Assembly: GCF_021191635.1 (NCBI RefSeq)
Contig: NZ_JAIWPR010000002.1
Coordinates: forward strand, 62,001 to 126,000
DNA from: Alterluteimonas quercicellularis
GTDB taxonomy: Bacteria; Pseudomonadota; Gammaproteobacteria; Xanthomonadales; Xanthomonadaceae
Length of the DNA: 64,000 bases
Direction of reading: 5' to 3'
The position numbers and the translations under genes were made by a program. The stretch's first letter is position 1. Every line of letters starts with the position of its first letter. The notes under the pieces are model-generated. The model ran no database searches, was not told the origin of the DNA, and saw only the letters and a list, made by a program, of their open reading frames with translations. Shown here in pieces: positions 1-9,582 of the stretch.

Positions 1-2612
1 GCGACTACGGCGCCGCCAGCCAGCTCGAGAAGATCGACATGATCGACTATGCCGAGCTGATCGTGCTCAACAAGTACGACAAGCGCGGTGCCGAGGATGC
101 GCTGCGCGACATCCGCAAGCAGTGGAAGCGCAACCGCAACGCCTTCCAGACCGCCGACGAGGACATCCCGGTCTACCCGACCATCGCCAGCCAGTTCAAC
201 GATCCGGGCGTGAGCTGGATGTTCGCGAATCTCTGCCGCCTGTTGCGGCAGAAGCTGGGAATCGGGAGCGGGGAATCGGGAATCGGCAAAGCGGAATCGC
301 GCTGCGACTTCGCGCCCGACCTCGACACCACACTGAAGGAGCCCCGCGCCACGGTGCTGATCCCCGGCCAGCGCGTGCGCTACCTCGCCGAGATCGCCGA
401 GCAGGGCAGGGCGATCAACGCCGGCATCGAGAAGCAGGCCGAGGCCGCCGACCGCGCCCAGGCCTTCTGGCAATCCCTCCAGGAACTCGAAGACCCCGAT
501 CTCCCCCAGGCCCTCGACCTCTACCACGCCGACGACCTCGTGGGAGCGCGCTCGCGCGCGACCCCCGATGCCGACGCCGAGCCCACCCCCGACCGCACCC
601 TGCTCACCTTGCGCCAGCGCTACAACGACGCTGTCCAGGCCCTGACCAGCGAGAACCTCAAGCTGCTGCGCGAATGGCCCGCGCGGCTGAAGTCCATCAC
701 CGACGAGGTCGCCGAGTACCAGGTCCGCGGCAAGACCATCCGCGTCGAGAACTACCGCGAATCGCTCAGCCACCAGAAGATCCCCAAGATCGCCGCGCCC
801 GGCTACAAGAGCTGGGGCGAACTGCTGGTGTTCCTCGGCAAGGAGAACCTGCCCGGCAGCTACCCCTACACCGGCGGCGTCTACCCCTACCGCCGCACCG
901 GCGAGGACCCGATCCGCATGTTCGCCGGCGAGGGCACGCCCGAGCGCACCAATCGCCGCTTCCATTACCTCAGCGTCGGCCAGCCGGCCGCGCGCCTGTC
1001 CACCGCGTTCGATTCGGTCACGCTGTACGGCGAGGACCCCGCCGAGCGCCCGGACATCTACGGCAAGATCGGCAACTCCGGCGTCAACATCCCCACGCTG
1101 GACGACATGAAGAAGCTCTACTCCGGCTTTGACCTGTGCGCGCCCACCACCAGCGTCTCGATGACCATCAACGGCCCCGCGCCGATCATCCTCGCGCTGT
1201 TCATGAACACCGCCGTCGACCAGCAGGTGGAAAAGCACCTGAAGGCGGACCCGGACCGCTGGGCCGAGGCCGAGCGGAAGATCGACGCCTTCTTCGCCAG
1301 CCGCGAGCGCCCGCGCTACCACGGCGACCTGCCGCCCACCAACGACGGCCTCGGCCTGGGCCTGCTGGGCGTGACCGGCGACCAGCTCGTCGACCCCGAG
1401 ACCTACGCCCGCATCAAGGCCGAGACGCTGGCCACCGTGCGCGGCACCGTGCAGGCCGACATCCTCAAGGAGGACCAGGCCCAGAACACCTGCATCTTCA
1501 GCACCGAGTTCGCGCTGCGGATGATGGGCGACATCCAGCAGTACTTCGTCGACCACAAGGTCCGCAACTTCTACTCGGTCTCCATCTCCGGCTACCACAT
1601 TGCCGAGGCCGGCGCGAACCCGATCAGCCAGCTCGCCTTCACCCTCTCCAACGGCTTCACCATCGTCGAGTACTACCTGGCCCGCGGCATGAAGATCGAC
1701 GACTTCGCGCCCAACCTGTCGTTCTTCTTCTCCAACGGCATGGACCCCGAGTACACCGTCATCGGCCGCGTCGCCCGCCGCATCTGGGCCCGCGCCATGC
1801 GCGAGCGCTACGGCGCCAACGAGCGCAGCCAGATGATGAAGTACCACATCCAGACCAGCGGACGATCCCTGCACGCGCAGGAAATCCAGTTCAACGACAT
1901 CCGCACCACGCTGCAGGCCCTGTACGCCCTGTTCGACAACTGCAACAGCCTGCACACCAACGCCTACGACGAGGCCATCACCACGCCCACCGAGGAAAGC
2001 GTGCGCCGCGCCGTCGCCATCCAGATGATCATCAACAAGGAGCTGGGGCTGAACTTCTGCGAGAACCCCTGGCAGGGCAGCTTCGTCGTCGATCAGCTGA
2101 CCGACCTGGTGGAAGAAGCCGTGTACAAGGAATTCGAAGCCATCAGCGAGCGCGGCGGCGTGCTCGGCGCCATGGACACCATGTACCAGCGCGGCAAGAT
2201 CCAGGAAGAATCCATGTACTACGAGCAGAAGAAGCACGACGGCAGCCTGCCGCTGGTCGGCGTGAACACCTTCCTGCCCAAGGAACATGCCGGCGAAGTC
2301 GCCACCGAGATCGAACTCATCCGCTCCACCCCGGAGGAAAAGGCCCAGCAGATCGCCAACGTGCAGACCTGGCAAGCCTCGCGGAACGCGCTGGCGCCGG
2401 AAGGTGAGACCGAACTCGGCCACACCGCAGGCGTCGAAGAATCAGACCAAAGTGTCGTCCACGACGGCCACGGACTGGCGTATCTTCAGCGGACCGCCCG
2501 CGAGCGCAGGAACGTGTTCGCGGCGCTGGTGGAAGCCGTCAAGACGCACAGCCTGGGGCAGATCAGCCATGCGTTGTATGACGTGGGTGGGGAATATCGA
2601 AGGAATATGTAG
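1..2612 (+). CDS. icmF: Fused isobutyryl-CoA mutase (IcmF), 3' part
   Basis: The gene enters from the left edge; its frame is already open at base 3, so the true start is outside the window. The visible part starts at the end of the MeaI-type G-protein chaperone domain (NKYDKRG, the G4 motif) and continues into the large catalytic domain of adenosylcobalamin-dependent acyl-CoA mutases, with blocks such as [29 protein letters not shown] and ENPWQGS. The family interconverts isobutyryl-CoA and butyryl-CoA in the cytoplasm and carries its own repair chaperone. Two linker segments look like inserted repeat DNA read in frame (bases 257-286 and 540-561; see separate entries). The reading frame stays intact to TAG at 2610-2612. 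Whether the substrate is isobutyryl-, pivalyl- or methylmalonyl-CoA cannot be told here. Confidence 0.9.
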   Translation, partial: DYGAASQLEKIDMIDYAELIVLNKYDKRGAEDALRDIRKQWKRNRNAFQTADEDIPVYPTIASQFNDPGVSWMFANLCRLLRQKLGIGSGESGIGKAESRCDFAPDLDTTLKEPRATVLIPGQRVRYLAEIAEQGRAINAGIEKQAEAADRAQAFWQSLQELEDPDLPQALDLYHADDLVGARSRATPDADAEPTPDRTLLTLRQRYNDAVQALTSENLKLLREWPARLKSITDEVAEYQVRGKTIRVENYRESLSHQKIPKIAAPGYKSWGELLVFLGKENLPGSYPYTGGVYPYRRTGEDPIRMFAGEGTPERTNRRFHYLSVGQPAARLSTAFDSVTLYGEDPAERPDIYGKIGNSGVNIPTLDDMKKLYSGFDLCAPTTSVSMTINGPAPIILALFMNTAVDQQVEKHLKADPDRWAEAERKIDAFFASRERPRYHGDLPPTNDGLGLGLLGVTGDQLVDPETYARIKAETLATVRGTVQADILKEDQAQNTCIFSTEFALRMMGDIQQYFVDHKVRNFYSVSISGYHIAEAGANPISQLAFTLSNGFTIVEYYLARGMKIDDFAPNLSFFFSNGMDPEYTVIGRVARRIWARAMRERYGANERSQMMKYHIQTSGRSLHAQEIQFNDIRTTLQALYALFDNCNSLHTNAYDEAITTPTEESVRRAVAIQMIINKELGLNFCENPWQGSFVVDQLTDLVEEAVYKEFEAISERGGVLGAMDTMYQRGKIQEESMYYEQKKHDGSLPLVGVNTFLPKEHAGEVATEIELIRSTPEEKAQQIANVQTWQASRNALAPEGETELGHTAGVEESDQSVVHDGHGLAYLQRTARERRNVFAALVEAVKTHSLGQISHALYDVGGEYRRNM
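257..286. repeat. GGGAATCGGG short tandem repeat inside icmF
   Basis: GGGAATCGGG occurs at 257-266 and 271-280, and GGGAATCGG again at 278-286. In frame it encodes a Gly/Ser/Glu-rich linker between the G-protein and mutase parts of IcmF. The low-complexity unit looks unlike the neighbouring codons and resembles intergenic spacer sequence captured by the gene. Whether homologues carry it was not tested. Confidence 0.6.
540..561. repeat. REP-type palindrome inside the icmF coding frame
   Basis: The core GGGAGCGCGCTCGCGCGCGA is shared, over 21-22 identical bases, with 40790-40810 and with the reverse strand of 44691-44712. Here it lies within icmF and is translated as part of a linker reading VGARSRA. 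Finding an extragenic-type palindrome in a coding frame suggests insertion of the repeat into a tolerant interdomain loop. Confidence 0.7.
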
Positions 2613-2636
2613 TGGAAATCGGCGCTTGAGGAGCTC

Positions 2637-3932
2637 ATGTATATCCATCGTGTGGTACTTGAAGACATTAAAGGCTTCCCTAGGCTGGACGTCAGGTTTG
2701 ATCGCCGCTCAGCGACGGGTGATCCGATCTACGCTGGATGGAATGTTTTAACCGGAGATAATGCAGCCGGAAAAACGACGGTCCTCAAAGCGATCGCGAT
2801 GGCAATCGTGGGTCCAGACACCGCCCGCGCGCTTCAGCCGTCCCTGTCGGGATGGATTCGAGTTGGAGCGGCCAATGGAATAATTGCCGTCCAAATCTCA
2901 GGGGGCGACGAAGATAAATTTACAACAGGTCGTCCGTCTGAAGAGCCCTTTTTTGCCGAACTTGCACTTGAAACTCGTGGCGGCGAAATTTATCCCGCGC
3001 CCGGTGATAAATATCGAAAAAAGAAGAAATCGGCTCTCAATGGCCCTTGGGCAGCGGGTCAGGGAGCATGGTTTGCTGTTGCATATGGTCCATTTAGGCG
3101 GTTATATGGAACATCGACTGACGCGCAGAAGCTCATGTCTGCGCCCGGAAAACCGCCAAGATTTGCAACTCTATTTAAAGAGGATGCAACTCTTGGCGAG
3201 GCTCAGTCATGGTTGCAGGAATTACAATTCAAGTCTCTGGAGCGGAGGGATCGTGAGCGTCAACTTCTTAAAGATGTTCTAGATCTTCTTGACGCAGATT
3301 TTCTAAGAAATGGCTTGAAGGTGTCGCGAGTTGATTCTGAGGGTTTGTGGCTGGTTAATGCGGATGGAATGGTTTTGCCGCTCGCAGACATGAGCGATGG
3401 GTATCGATCATCTTTAGCGCTTCTTATCGATATTCTGAGGCATCTCTCAGAAGTATTCCCGTCCCGTCCTCTTGTTGAGCGGAAAGATTCCGAAGTATGG
3501 ATTCCGCATAGGGGTATTGTGCTTATTGATGAGGTGGATGCGCATCTTCATCCTGCGTGGCAGCGAGAAATTGGTTTTTGGCTAAAGCGCCATTTCCCGA
3601 ATATTCAATTTATTGTGACTTCGCACAGCGCCTTTGTTTGTCAGGCTGCGGATGAATTGGGGGTCTATAGTTTATCCAGGACGAGCGATGATGATTCGGT
3701 CCGTCTCGAGATATACGAATGGCAGAAGATTGTTGCAGGCACGGTCGATGAAATTTTGAGGTCTTCGGCGTTTAAATTAACCCACACTCGTTCACCGAAG
3801 GCGGTTGATGCTCGCAAGGAATGGAGCGCGCTGCGTGCGAAATCAGCCCGCGTTCCGCTGTCAGAAAACGAAATCCGTCGAATTGAGCAGCTTGAATTGT
3901 TTGTGACCCCAATTGCGGGTGACAACGACTAA
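2637..3932 (+). CDS. ptuA: AAA ATPase of a Septu-type defence module (PtuA-like)
   Basis: This 431-residue protein has a Walker A P-loop GDNAAGKTT near residue 40. A Walker B and D-loop block (IVLIDEVDAHLHPAW) lies near 294, followed by a switch-histidine motif TSHSAF, typical of SMC/OLD-like ATPases. It overlaps the next gene, an HNH nuclease, by one base (TAATG), so the two are translationally coupled. ATPase plus HNH protein in this order is the arrangement of Septu (PtuA/PtuB) anti-phage systems, where the ATPase controls the nuclease. A GAGGAG ribosome site at 2628-2633 fixes the start. The DNA is clearly less GC-rich than its surroundings (27 of 60 G/C in 3301-3360), which suggests horizontal transfer. 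An OLD-like ATPase of another defence family is the alternative. Confidence 0.8.
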   Translation: MYIHRVVLEDIKGFPRLDVRFDRRSATGDPIYAGWNVLTGDNAAGKTTVLKAIAMAIVGPDTARALQPSLSGWIRVGAANGIIAVQISGGDEDKFTTGRPSEEPFFAELALETRGGEIYPAPGDKYRKKKKSALNGPWAAGQGAWFAVAYGPFRRLYGTSTDAQKLMSAPGKPPRFATLFKEDATLGEAQSWLQELQFKSLERRDRERQLLKDVLDLLDADFLRNGLKVSRVDSEGLWLVNADGMVLPLADMSDGYRSSLALLIDILRHLSEVFPSRPLVERKDSEVWIPHRGIVLIDEVDAHLHPAWQREIGFWLKRHFPNIQFIVTSHSAFVCQAADELGVYSLSRTSDDDSVRLEIYEWQKIVAGTVDEILRSSAFKLTHTRSPKAVDARKEWSALRAKSARVPLSENEIRRIEQLELFVTPIAGDND

Positions 3933-4696
3933 TGCGCCCCGCTACTCGAGTGGAGCTCTCGGCTCGAGCGGCTGCTTGGCTTGAAAAGAATCAATGGCAG
4001 TTGATTGAAGATATGGAAATCAATATCCATGAGCGCTGGGGTGCGCGCCGTAAGACCATGAATAAAAATGGCGTTGTCCAGGCTCTGAGGCATATGGCGG
4101 GGCCTTCTTTTCGCTGTATGTACTGCGGTGACTCTGAAGGTTGCGATGTTGAGCATTACTATCCAAAGGCACAGCCCGCCTGGCGAGATAGGGTTTTTGA
4201 GTGGAGAAATTTTATTTGGGTTTGCGCTCCGTGCAACCGATTGAAGAATGCGAATTTTCGGACCGATGCGGTGGGTAATGGTATATTGCTTAATCCGGTG
4301 AACGACAAGGTTTGGGATTTCTTTGACTACGTCGACGAGAGTGGTTATTTAGTTCCCCGATTTGATCTCACGCCAGAGAATGCGGATCGTGCCTTTTTTA
4401 CCAGCTCAGAGAAAGTAACAAGGCTTACTCATGATGTGGTCTGTGAGGGGCGGCAGCGATCTGCGAGAGGCATTAGGAGGGCAATGCAGAGGTATGAGTC
4501 ATCACCTCGGTCTGAAGGAGACGTCGAAGAGTTCTTGTTGCACGTTATGGATGCTGGTCATCCGGAGTTGTGCGAGTGGTTTTTCGCCGGGCAGGGAAGT
4601 AGAGAGAACCCGTATAGGGCGTTCGTTGCGCACCATCGTGGTTTGATAGATGAGCTTCGGCAGAGGTTGAACCGTTCTTACCCTGGAATTTGGTGA
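3932..4696 (+). CDS. ptuB: HNH endonuclease of a Septu-type module (PtuB-like)
   Basis: This 254-residue protein has an HNH zinc-finger layout: Cys62 and Cys65 (CMYC), the catalytic region DVEHYYPK with His75, and Cys98/Cys101 followed by Asn (CAPCN). It starts on the A of the upstream TAATG and shares the low GC of that gene. Nucleases of this family (the putative retron/Septu HNH type) are the effector arm of ATPase-HNH defence pairs and cut nucleic acid once triggered by phage. No reverse transcriptase or retron RNA is visible nearby, so a plain Septu assignment is preferred over a retron. Confidence 0.8.
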   Translation: MRPATRVELSARAAAWLEKNQWQLIEDMEINIHERWGARRKTMNKNGVVQALRHMAGPSFRCMYCGDSEGCDVEHYYPKAQPAWRDRVFEWRNFIWVCAPCNRLKNANFRTDAVGNGILLNPVNDKVWDFFDYVDESGYLVPRFDLTPENADRAFFTSSEKVTRLTHDVVCEGRQRSARGIRRAMQRYESSPRSEGDVEEFLLHVMDAGHPELCEWFFAGQGSRENPYRAFVAHHRGLIDELRQRLNRSYPGIW

Positions 4697-4882
4697 CATT
4701 CATTATAAAGCTGGAACAACGGGGTCAGATAGCGAGCCCCATCTAAAGTACGACCGCCGGCGGTAGTGATCGGAGGCGATCCAGCCATCTGGAGACAGAC
4801 TCCAGCGGTCATCGCCTGACCAAGGCCCCGCGGCCTACGCGAAAAGTCGAGTAGAGCTTGCGCTTGCTTCGGATGGGAGAGA

Positions 4883-5752
4883 CTATTGCGCGATACCCGT
4901 AGCTTCGCATCCCAGACCTGCGAGCCAGCTGACGAAGCTGGCCAGAGTGCTCACTAGCAGCGGGACATGAAGACACGCGCCGTGTCGGGTCAGGCTATCT
5001 TCCATCCCTCGGCCGTAGCGATGTGATTCGAGATCAACACAAGTTCGATTTGTATCCGTCGCGCGTAGAGATTTACCAGCTGCCGTGCGATGGCGCCTCG
5101 AGTTCGGGCGATGCGACGATCAATCAGGGCTCCTGTTCACGCGCGGAGGCTTTCAGGCTCGATGTCGAGTGAGACGCTCTGTTTCGCATGCGTCGATCGG
5201 GCTCGTCCGTCCTTGTCGCGCCTTGGCGTAGACCACCAGGCGGCAATCGATCGGACCGCTCCGGTCTGCCAGCATCGGCGGTAACTCGCGTTGTGTTGTC
5301 GACGCCAACAAATGCAGTTGACGGTTGCCGACTCACTGGTCGAGCATGTTGAGCTCCTCCCGCGGCTTGACCTGTGTTCGGCCTCGTAGTCGCCCCACCC
5401 AGTGTTAACCGATCGCCGAGACCGCTCGAAACCAGGGTGCGCGGAAGCCCGCATCGGTCACCAGAATTGGCGTCACGTCTTCGGGTCACGATGGTACGCA
5501 ACTGCTGCAGGAAGCGCTTCTCCGCGCCGGGTGTGCATTTTTGGCGACCGCATGTAGAGCAACGTCAACTTGCGGAACTCGTAACAGCCAGTGCGCCCTC
5601 TCACGATCGATTGCGGGACGCTCTGCATGTAGATGCCGGTTGCTGAGCAAGCGATTGAACGCCTTGAGCGGAGCGCGGAGTCTGCGAAGTGGAAGGCGCA
5701 GCTTGCGGAACTGCAGGACTGGACGTAATCGGCTACCGGCTGAGGTTGCCAT
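4883..5752 (-). pseudogene. Decayed IS4-family transposase
   Basis: Pieces of an IS4-type transposase can be read on the minus strand in several frames. In order they are LLSNRHLHAERPAI, AEKRFLQQLRTIV, ILVTDAGFRAPWFR (with the conserved Asp), GRTQVKP, CRLVVYAKARQGR, QLVNLYARR and MEDSLTRHG, ending LASFVSWLAGLGCEATGIAQ before the stop. In-frame stops follow the DAGFR block and the GRTQVKP block, and frameshifts and an internal deletion separate other pieces. No terminal repeats or target duplication were recognised. It marks past transposition beside the low-GC defence module. Confidence 0.78.
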
Positions 5753-5768
5753 GGAGCAGAAAAGAAAA

Positions 5769-6545
5769 TCACTGTGGCAGCGGTGTGCCGGGAAGCTCGA
5801 GGGTATCGGCATACCATCCGTAGCAGTTGGGAGTTGGCAGGAAACCGAGATCTCTGGCCTCATCGCGCTTGGCCTTGTCCCGGAACCAGGTGCACCCCCA
5901 CAGTTCGATCTCTATCACGGGGTCTCTCAACAGCGACTCGGCGACAATCGACACCCGATGATCCAAATGTAGGGTTCGGTCACCTTCTAGCCGTGCCATC
6001 GCGTAGTACACCCGATCCGGTGCAACTATATCGCCATTACGATAGAGCATCCATTCTGGATAGACATTGATCGTCACCCGCTGCAGGTCGTCACCGCGCA
6101 CGTCTAGGTGTTCCACGGTTGAAAGGCGGTGCATGTAGATGTTGTCGCGTATGCCATGCCGATCCTGATCTCGATGTGCAACGAAACCCATGCGACGCCA
6201 GAATGGAATCGAGGTCTTCGGCTCGCATTGAATCACCAATACAGCATTGCCTATGGCGTCGGCCTTGGCGATTGCATACTCCACTAACTTGCGACCGATA
6301 CCACGGCCCTTCTGGTCGCTGCGCACTTGCAGGATGGACCCACGGCTCAGCCCATATGTCAGGAATGCCACTGGACTCTGCAGGTCTCCGAATACGGTCA
6401 TTTCGCCATCTGCAGTTGCGCTCTCGATCAGGTCCCAGTTATGGATAAAACCCACACCATCTCTGGCTTCCAGTTCCAGCCACTCCTTTATGAGAGGGAG
6501 GTCGGCGTAAGTCGAAGGTCGAATCGCTGTTGTCGATGAAGGCAT
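5769..6545 (-). CDS. GNAT-family N-acetyltransferase
   Basis: An acetyl-CoA binding motif A is visible as SDQKGRGIGRKLVEYAI, followed by the family's motif B region (PFWRRMGFVAH). The first ~150 residues form the GNAT domain; the remaining ~100 are an extension of unknown role (LEGDRTLHLDHRVSIVAESL and onward). The start is set at MPSSTTAIRPS (6545); an upstream ATG at 6590 would add 15 residues with no acetyltransferase character. The acceptor substrate is unknown. The GC content is moderate, like the preceding transferred segment. Confidence 0.8.
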   Translation of the reverse strand: MPSSTTAIRPSTYADLPLIKEWLELEARDGVGFIHNWDLIESATADGEMTVFGDLQSPVAFLTYGLSRGSILQVRSDQKGRGIGRKLVEYAIAKADAIGNAVLVIQCEPKTSIPFWRRMGFVAHRDQDRHGIRDNIYMHRLSTVEHLDVRGDDLQRVTINVYPEWMLYRNGDIVAPDRVYYAMARLEGDRTLHLDHRVSIVAESLLRDPVIEIELWGCTWFRDKAKRDEARDLGFLPTPNCYGWYADTLELPGTPLPQ

Positions 6546-6815
6546 CGGCTTGCTCCGGTTCAAAGCTCCTGGATTGTAGGTGGAAAACAAGCAGATTCAC
6601 TTACGAAGAAGGGTGGGGTCACCACCACTCGTATTGAGTCACCTGTTCGACGCCACGTCCCGCGTGGCTCTATACGGCCCAGTCACGGCTGGTGTCACCA
6701 ACTGGGGATCAATCGTGGAGAACGGTCAGGCTGGCTAACCATGATGCTCCAGCGCCTTATACTCAGCACGTGAGGTCGTGGGCCAGGGATCACGTAAGCC
6801 CGTCAGGGGGACGGC

Positions 6816-7646
6816 ATGCGAGGCAAATTGAAAAGCGTGGCGCATCGCCGCCACGACGCGCTGGCGCGGGTGCGCTGGGATCGGCTGGAGCATCTGCTCG
6901 CCGACCATTACCGCGATGCGGGTTATGCGGTGGAGCATGTGGGGACGGGAGCGACCGCTGCCGAGTTCGACGGCGGCATCGACCTGAAGCTGCGGCGCGG
7001 GAGCGAATACCTGCTGGTGCAGGTCAAGCACTGGAACGCCTACAAGGTGCCGCACAACGCGGTCCACGAGTTGATCGGGCTGACGATCAACGAGGGGGCG
7101 TCCGGCGCCATTCTGGCGACCAGCGGCGAGTTCACGCGGGCGGCTATCGACGCGGCGAGCCGGTACGGCCATTTGCGGCTGATCGACGGCGATGCGCTAC
7201 GCGACATGCTCGGCCCCCTTCCGGATGTGGGTCCTGAGATCGCTACCGCTTCGCGTACGCAGCGGCTCGCGGCCCACGTCGGCGAGCATCTGGTGCATAC
7301 CGCCATCGACCGGCTGGTGCCGGGCACGCGGCGCCGCGGAGGCGGGGGCTTCAAGGTCGCACTGGGGCTGATGGCGGCGAAGGCCGCGTTCTCCCTGATC
7401 GGGTTGGCCGGGGCCTTCTTTTTACTGCAGCACGCGGTCCAATCCATGACGGCGGGTCTTGCCGGCGGTGGGGTGCAACAGCGCGGTGCCCGGCCGGTGC
7501 AAGCTGCACAGGCGGCGCCGGTTTTGGGGTCGCGAGCGTCCATTCCGGTCGGGCAGGCGGCCGCGACGGCGCAGAATGGCCGCCCCTGCCACGAGGTGGT
7601 GGATCACTACTCGGGTACCTACATCGATCATTGCAGCGGGCGCTAG
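6816..7646 (+). CDS. Mrr-like restriction endonuclease with membrane segment
   Basis: The N-terminal half matches the Mrr_cat (PD-(D/E)xK) fold: a GYAVEHVG strand, then FDGGIDLKLRRG and LVQVKHWN, which supply the catalytic Asp and QxK. A later block reads GASGAILATSGEFT. A hydrophobic helix follows near residue 195 (SLIGLAGAFFLLQHAV), so the protein may be membrane-anchored. The C-terminus is Cys-containing (CHEVVDHYSGTYIDHC). The start has a good AGGGGGA ribosome site. Mrr-type enzymes cut modified DNA; membrane-tethered relatives exist but their role is not defined. The stop TAG at 7644 is followed by 31 more open codons in frame (see next entry). Confidence 0.75.
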   Translation: MRGKLKSVAHRRHDALARVRWDRLEHLLADHYRDAGYAVEHVGTGATAAEFDGGIDLKLRRGSEYLLVQVKHWNAYKVPHNAVHELIGLTINEGASGAILATSGEFTRAAIDAASRYGHLRLIDGDALRDMLGPLPDVGPEIATASRTQRLAAHVGEHLVHTAIDRLVPGTRRRGGGGFKVALGLMAAKAAFSLIGLAGAFFLLQHAVQSMTAGLAGGGVQQRGARPVQAAQAAPVLGSRASIPVGQAAATAQNGRPCHEVVDHYSGTYIDHCSGR

Positions 7647-7742
7647 CCACGCCGTGCGCTGTCGGAGGCGGAAGCGCGCGAGGCGCGCCGCCGGGCCGAT
7701 GCGGCGATGGAGGTGCTGCAGGCGTCGACGCCGGAGATGTAG
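7647..7742 (+). other. In-frame coding-like extension after the Mrr amber stop
   Basis: After TAG at 7644-7646 the same frame stays open and reads SEAEAREARRRADAAMEV, ending ASTPEM before a second TAG at 7740-7742. The amphipathic, codon-biased stretch looks like a genuine C-terminal helix, so the first TAG is either a recent nonsense mutation or a sequencing error. Confidence 0.5.
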
Positions 7743-7800
7743 AGCGATCGCGATGTGGAGGCGGTGCCTTGGGGCGGCGCGGGCAACAGGGGGATTCGAG

Positions 7801-9306
7801 TTGAGACACGTAACGAGGCGATGGATGTGGGGATGCGCGCTGGCCTTCGGGCTGTGCGGCGCCGCGATGGCGCAGCCGGCGGCCACCGAGGTGCCGCTGC
7901 CGCCGGAAGAGTGGCGTGCCTACTTCGATGCGGCGCTGGCCGCCGACGAGATCGAGGAGCACGAGGCGCGTTGCCTGGCGTACCCGGATCTGCCGGGCCA
8001 TCAATGGGCAGAGGGCGCGGCGCGGGCACGCTGCGCGCTGTTGCGGCCGCCGAAGTACGACCTCGATGCGATGTCGGGTTTGCTGGAGCAGGTAGATGGC
8101 GCGGCTCGGCTCGACCGCGAGTTCGCCACGCTGCTGGAGGCCCACTATGGCGAGATCGCGCAGCGCGAGCAGATCTTCCTTGCCTATGCCGTCTTCGACG
8201 AGACGCCGCGTGCTGGCGAGGTGGCGCAGCGCTGGCTGCAGAGGTCCCCGGACAGCGCCTATGCTCACGCGGCGCTGGCCGCCCACCGCGGGTCGGCGGG
8301 CTGGAAGGCGCGCGGCGGCGCCTACGCCGCGGACACGCCACCTGAGCGCTTCGAGCAGATGGGGGCGCTGTTCGCGCAGGCGCTTCCTCTGTATGCGCGC
8401 GCGCTCGAACTGGAGCCCAGGCTGAGCGTGGCTTGCGTGAAGCTGATGGCGATCGGCAGACAGAGTTCGCAGACGCTCGAGGACGGGGCGACCGGTCACT
8501 GCCTGTCCGTCGACCCCGACAGCTACCACGTGGTGTACGAGATGTTGGTCCGGGCACAGCCCCGCTGGGGCGGGTCCGACGATGCGATGCGCCAGGTCGT
8601 CGCCTACGCGCAGGCGCGCGTGGACCGCAATCCCATGCTGGGGGCGCTCGCCGGAGAGGCGGTCGGGCACCGCCCATCGCTGGAGGACCATTTCGGCCCG
8701 TTTGCGGATACCTTCGCCGCCGCGGCGCGCATGGGGCCCGCTGGCGGCCTGTCGCGCAACGCGGGCAGGGGCTACGCGCGGCGGGGCGACTACTGGCAGG
8801 CGGTCGCGTTCCTGGGCCAGAGCTCGCGGTTCTGGCCCGAGCGACACGAGCTGTTCTTCGACCGCGGGATGTATCTGGCGCAGGAGATCGGCCATCAGGA
8901 ATGGGCGGTCCGGGACTTGAGGAAAGCGGCCGCGCTGAAGCCGGACGATGCCGCCACCCATCACCTCCTCGGCAACGCCCTGGTCCTGACCGAGGGGCCG
9001 CTCGCTGCGCGCCCGCACTATCGGATCGCCAGGACCGGCGGGCGGAACGCCAGGAGCTCGCACGAGCAGTACTGCCAGACCTTCGCCGTCCTGCAGGACG
9101 ACCTGGATGCGTTTCTCGACTGCACCGAGGCGCTGGTGGTCTCGTACCCGGAGAACGGGGAGGGCTGGCGCATGCGGGCCTGGGCGCTGCTATCGGCGAA
9201 TCACCTGGACGCACACCACGCGGTCCGACGATTCAGGGCGCTTGCCGATCCGTCCAATGCCTTTCACGAAACCACGCTGATCCAGTTCGCGGAGATCCCG
9301 CTCTGA
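7801..9306 (+). CDS. Exported TPR-like repeat protein, DUF4034-like
   Basis: This protein of about 501 residues has an N-terminal signal peptide (RHVTRRWMWGCALAFGLC, then GAAMAQP as the likely cleavage region). Its helical repeats include YAHAALAAHRG, RALELEPRL and a clear TPR near the end (DLRKAAALKPDDAATHHLLG). A TTG start at 7801 is chosen because an AGGGGG site lies 7 bases upstream and it supplies the basic n-region; ATG at 7825 is the alternative. Proteins of this type are usually periplasmic and of unknown function. No operon partner is evident. Confidence 0.7.
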   Translation: MRHVTRRWMWGCALAFGLCGAAMAQPAATEVPLPPEEWRAYFDAALAADEIEEHEARCLAYPDLPGHQWAEGAARARCALLRPPKYDLDAMSGLLEQVDGAARLDREFATLLEAHYGEIAQREQIFLAYAVFDETPRAGEVAQRWLQRSPDSAYAHAALAAHRGSAGWKARGGAYAADTPPERFEQMGALFAQALPLYARALELEPRLSVACVKLMAIGRQSSQTLEDGATGHCLSVDPDSYHVVYEMLVRAQPRWGGSDDAMRQVVAYAQARVDRNPMLGALAGEAVGHRPSLEDHFGPFADTFAAAARMGPAGGLSRNAGRGYARRGDYWQAVAFLGQSSRFWPERHELFFDRGMYLAQEIGHQEWAVRDLRKAAALKPDDAATHHLLGNALVLTEGPLAARPHYRIARTGGRNARSSHEQYCQTFAVLQDDLDAFLDCTEALVVSYPENGEGWRMRAWALLSANHLDAHHAVRRFRALADPSNAFHETTLIQFAEIPL

Positions 9307-9547
9307 GGCGCTGTGGGTGACGGGGCGTGTGTGAAAGGATCGGCCGCACATCCGGGGAGTCGCTTCACTGACCTGCCGCTGGTGAAGCCGATTGACCCCG
9401 GACGATGAGGGGCCGGACGGCTGCGGACGACCGGCGGGTCGAGGGGCAGGTGGCTGATCGGCCGGCCGGCCCGTTGCACATCTTTGGGGTTCGGGCTCGG
9501 ACGCTCGGCACCTCTCGCAGGAAAATGAACCGGCTCCGCTGGCCATG

Positions 9548-9578
9548 TTGACCATCCACTTGGATGGCAATAGGATGG
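9548..9578 (+). promoter_or_regulatory. Sigma-70 promoter with CopG-type operator
   Basis: TTGACC (9548-9553) and TAGGAT (9571-9576) are separated by 17 bases, a good -35/-10 pair. An inverted repeat CCATCC-ACTT-GGATGG (9552-9567) fills the spacer and a third GGATGG lies at 9573-9578, overlapping the -10. This is how a ribbon-helix-helix repressor would control its own gene, which begins at 9583. Confidence 0.65.
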
Positions 9579-9582
9579 CCGC

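Noticed and set aside
2637-4696. Retron with ATPase/HNH effectors
   Set aside because: No reverse transcriptase or structured msr/msd RNA was found next to the two genes.
4883-5752. Several short open frames as separate genes
   Set aside because: Together they read as one frame-shifted IS4 transposase on the minus strand.
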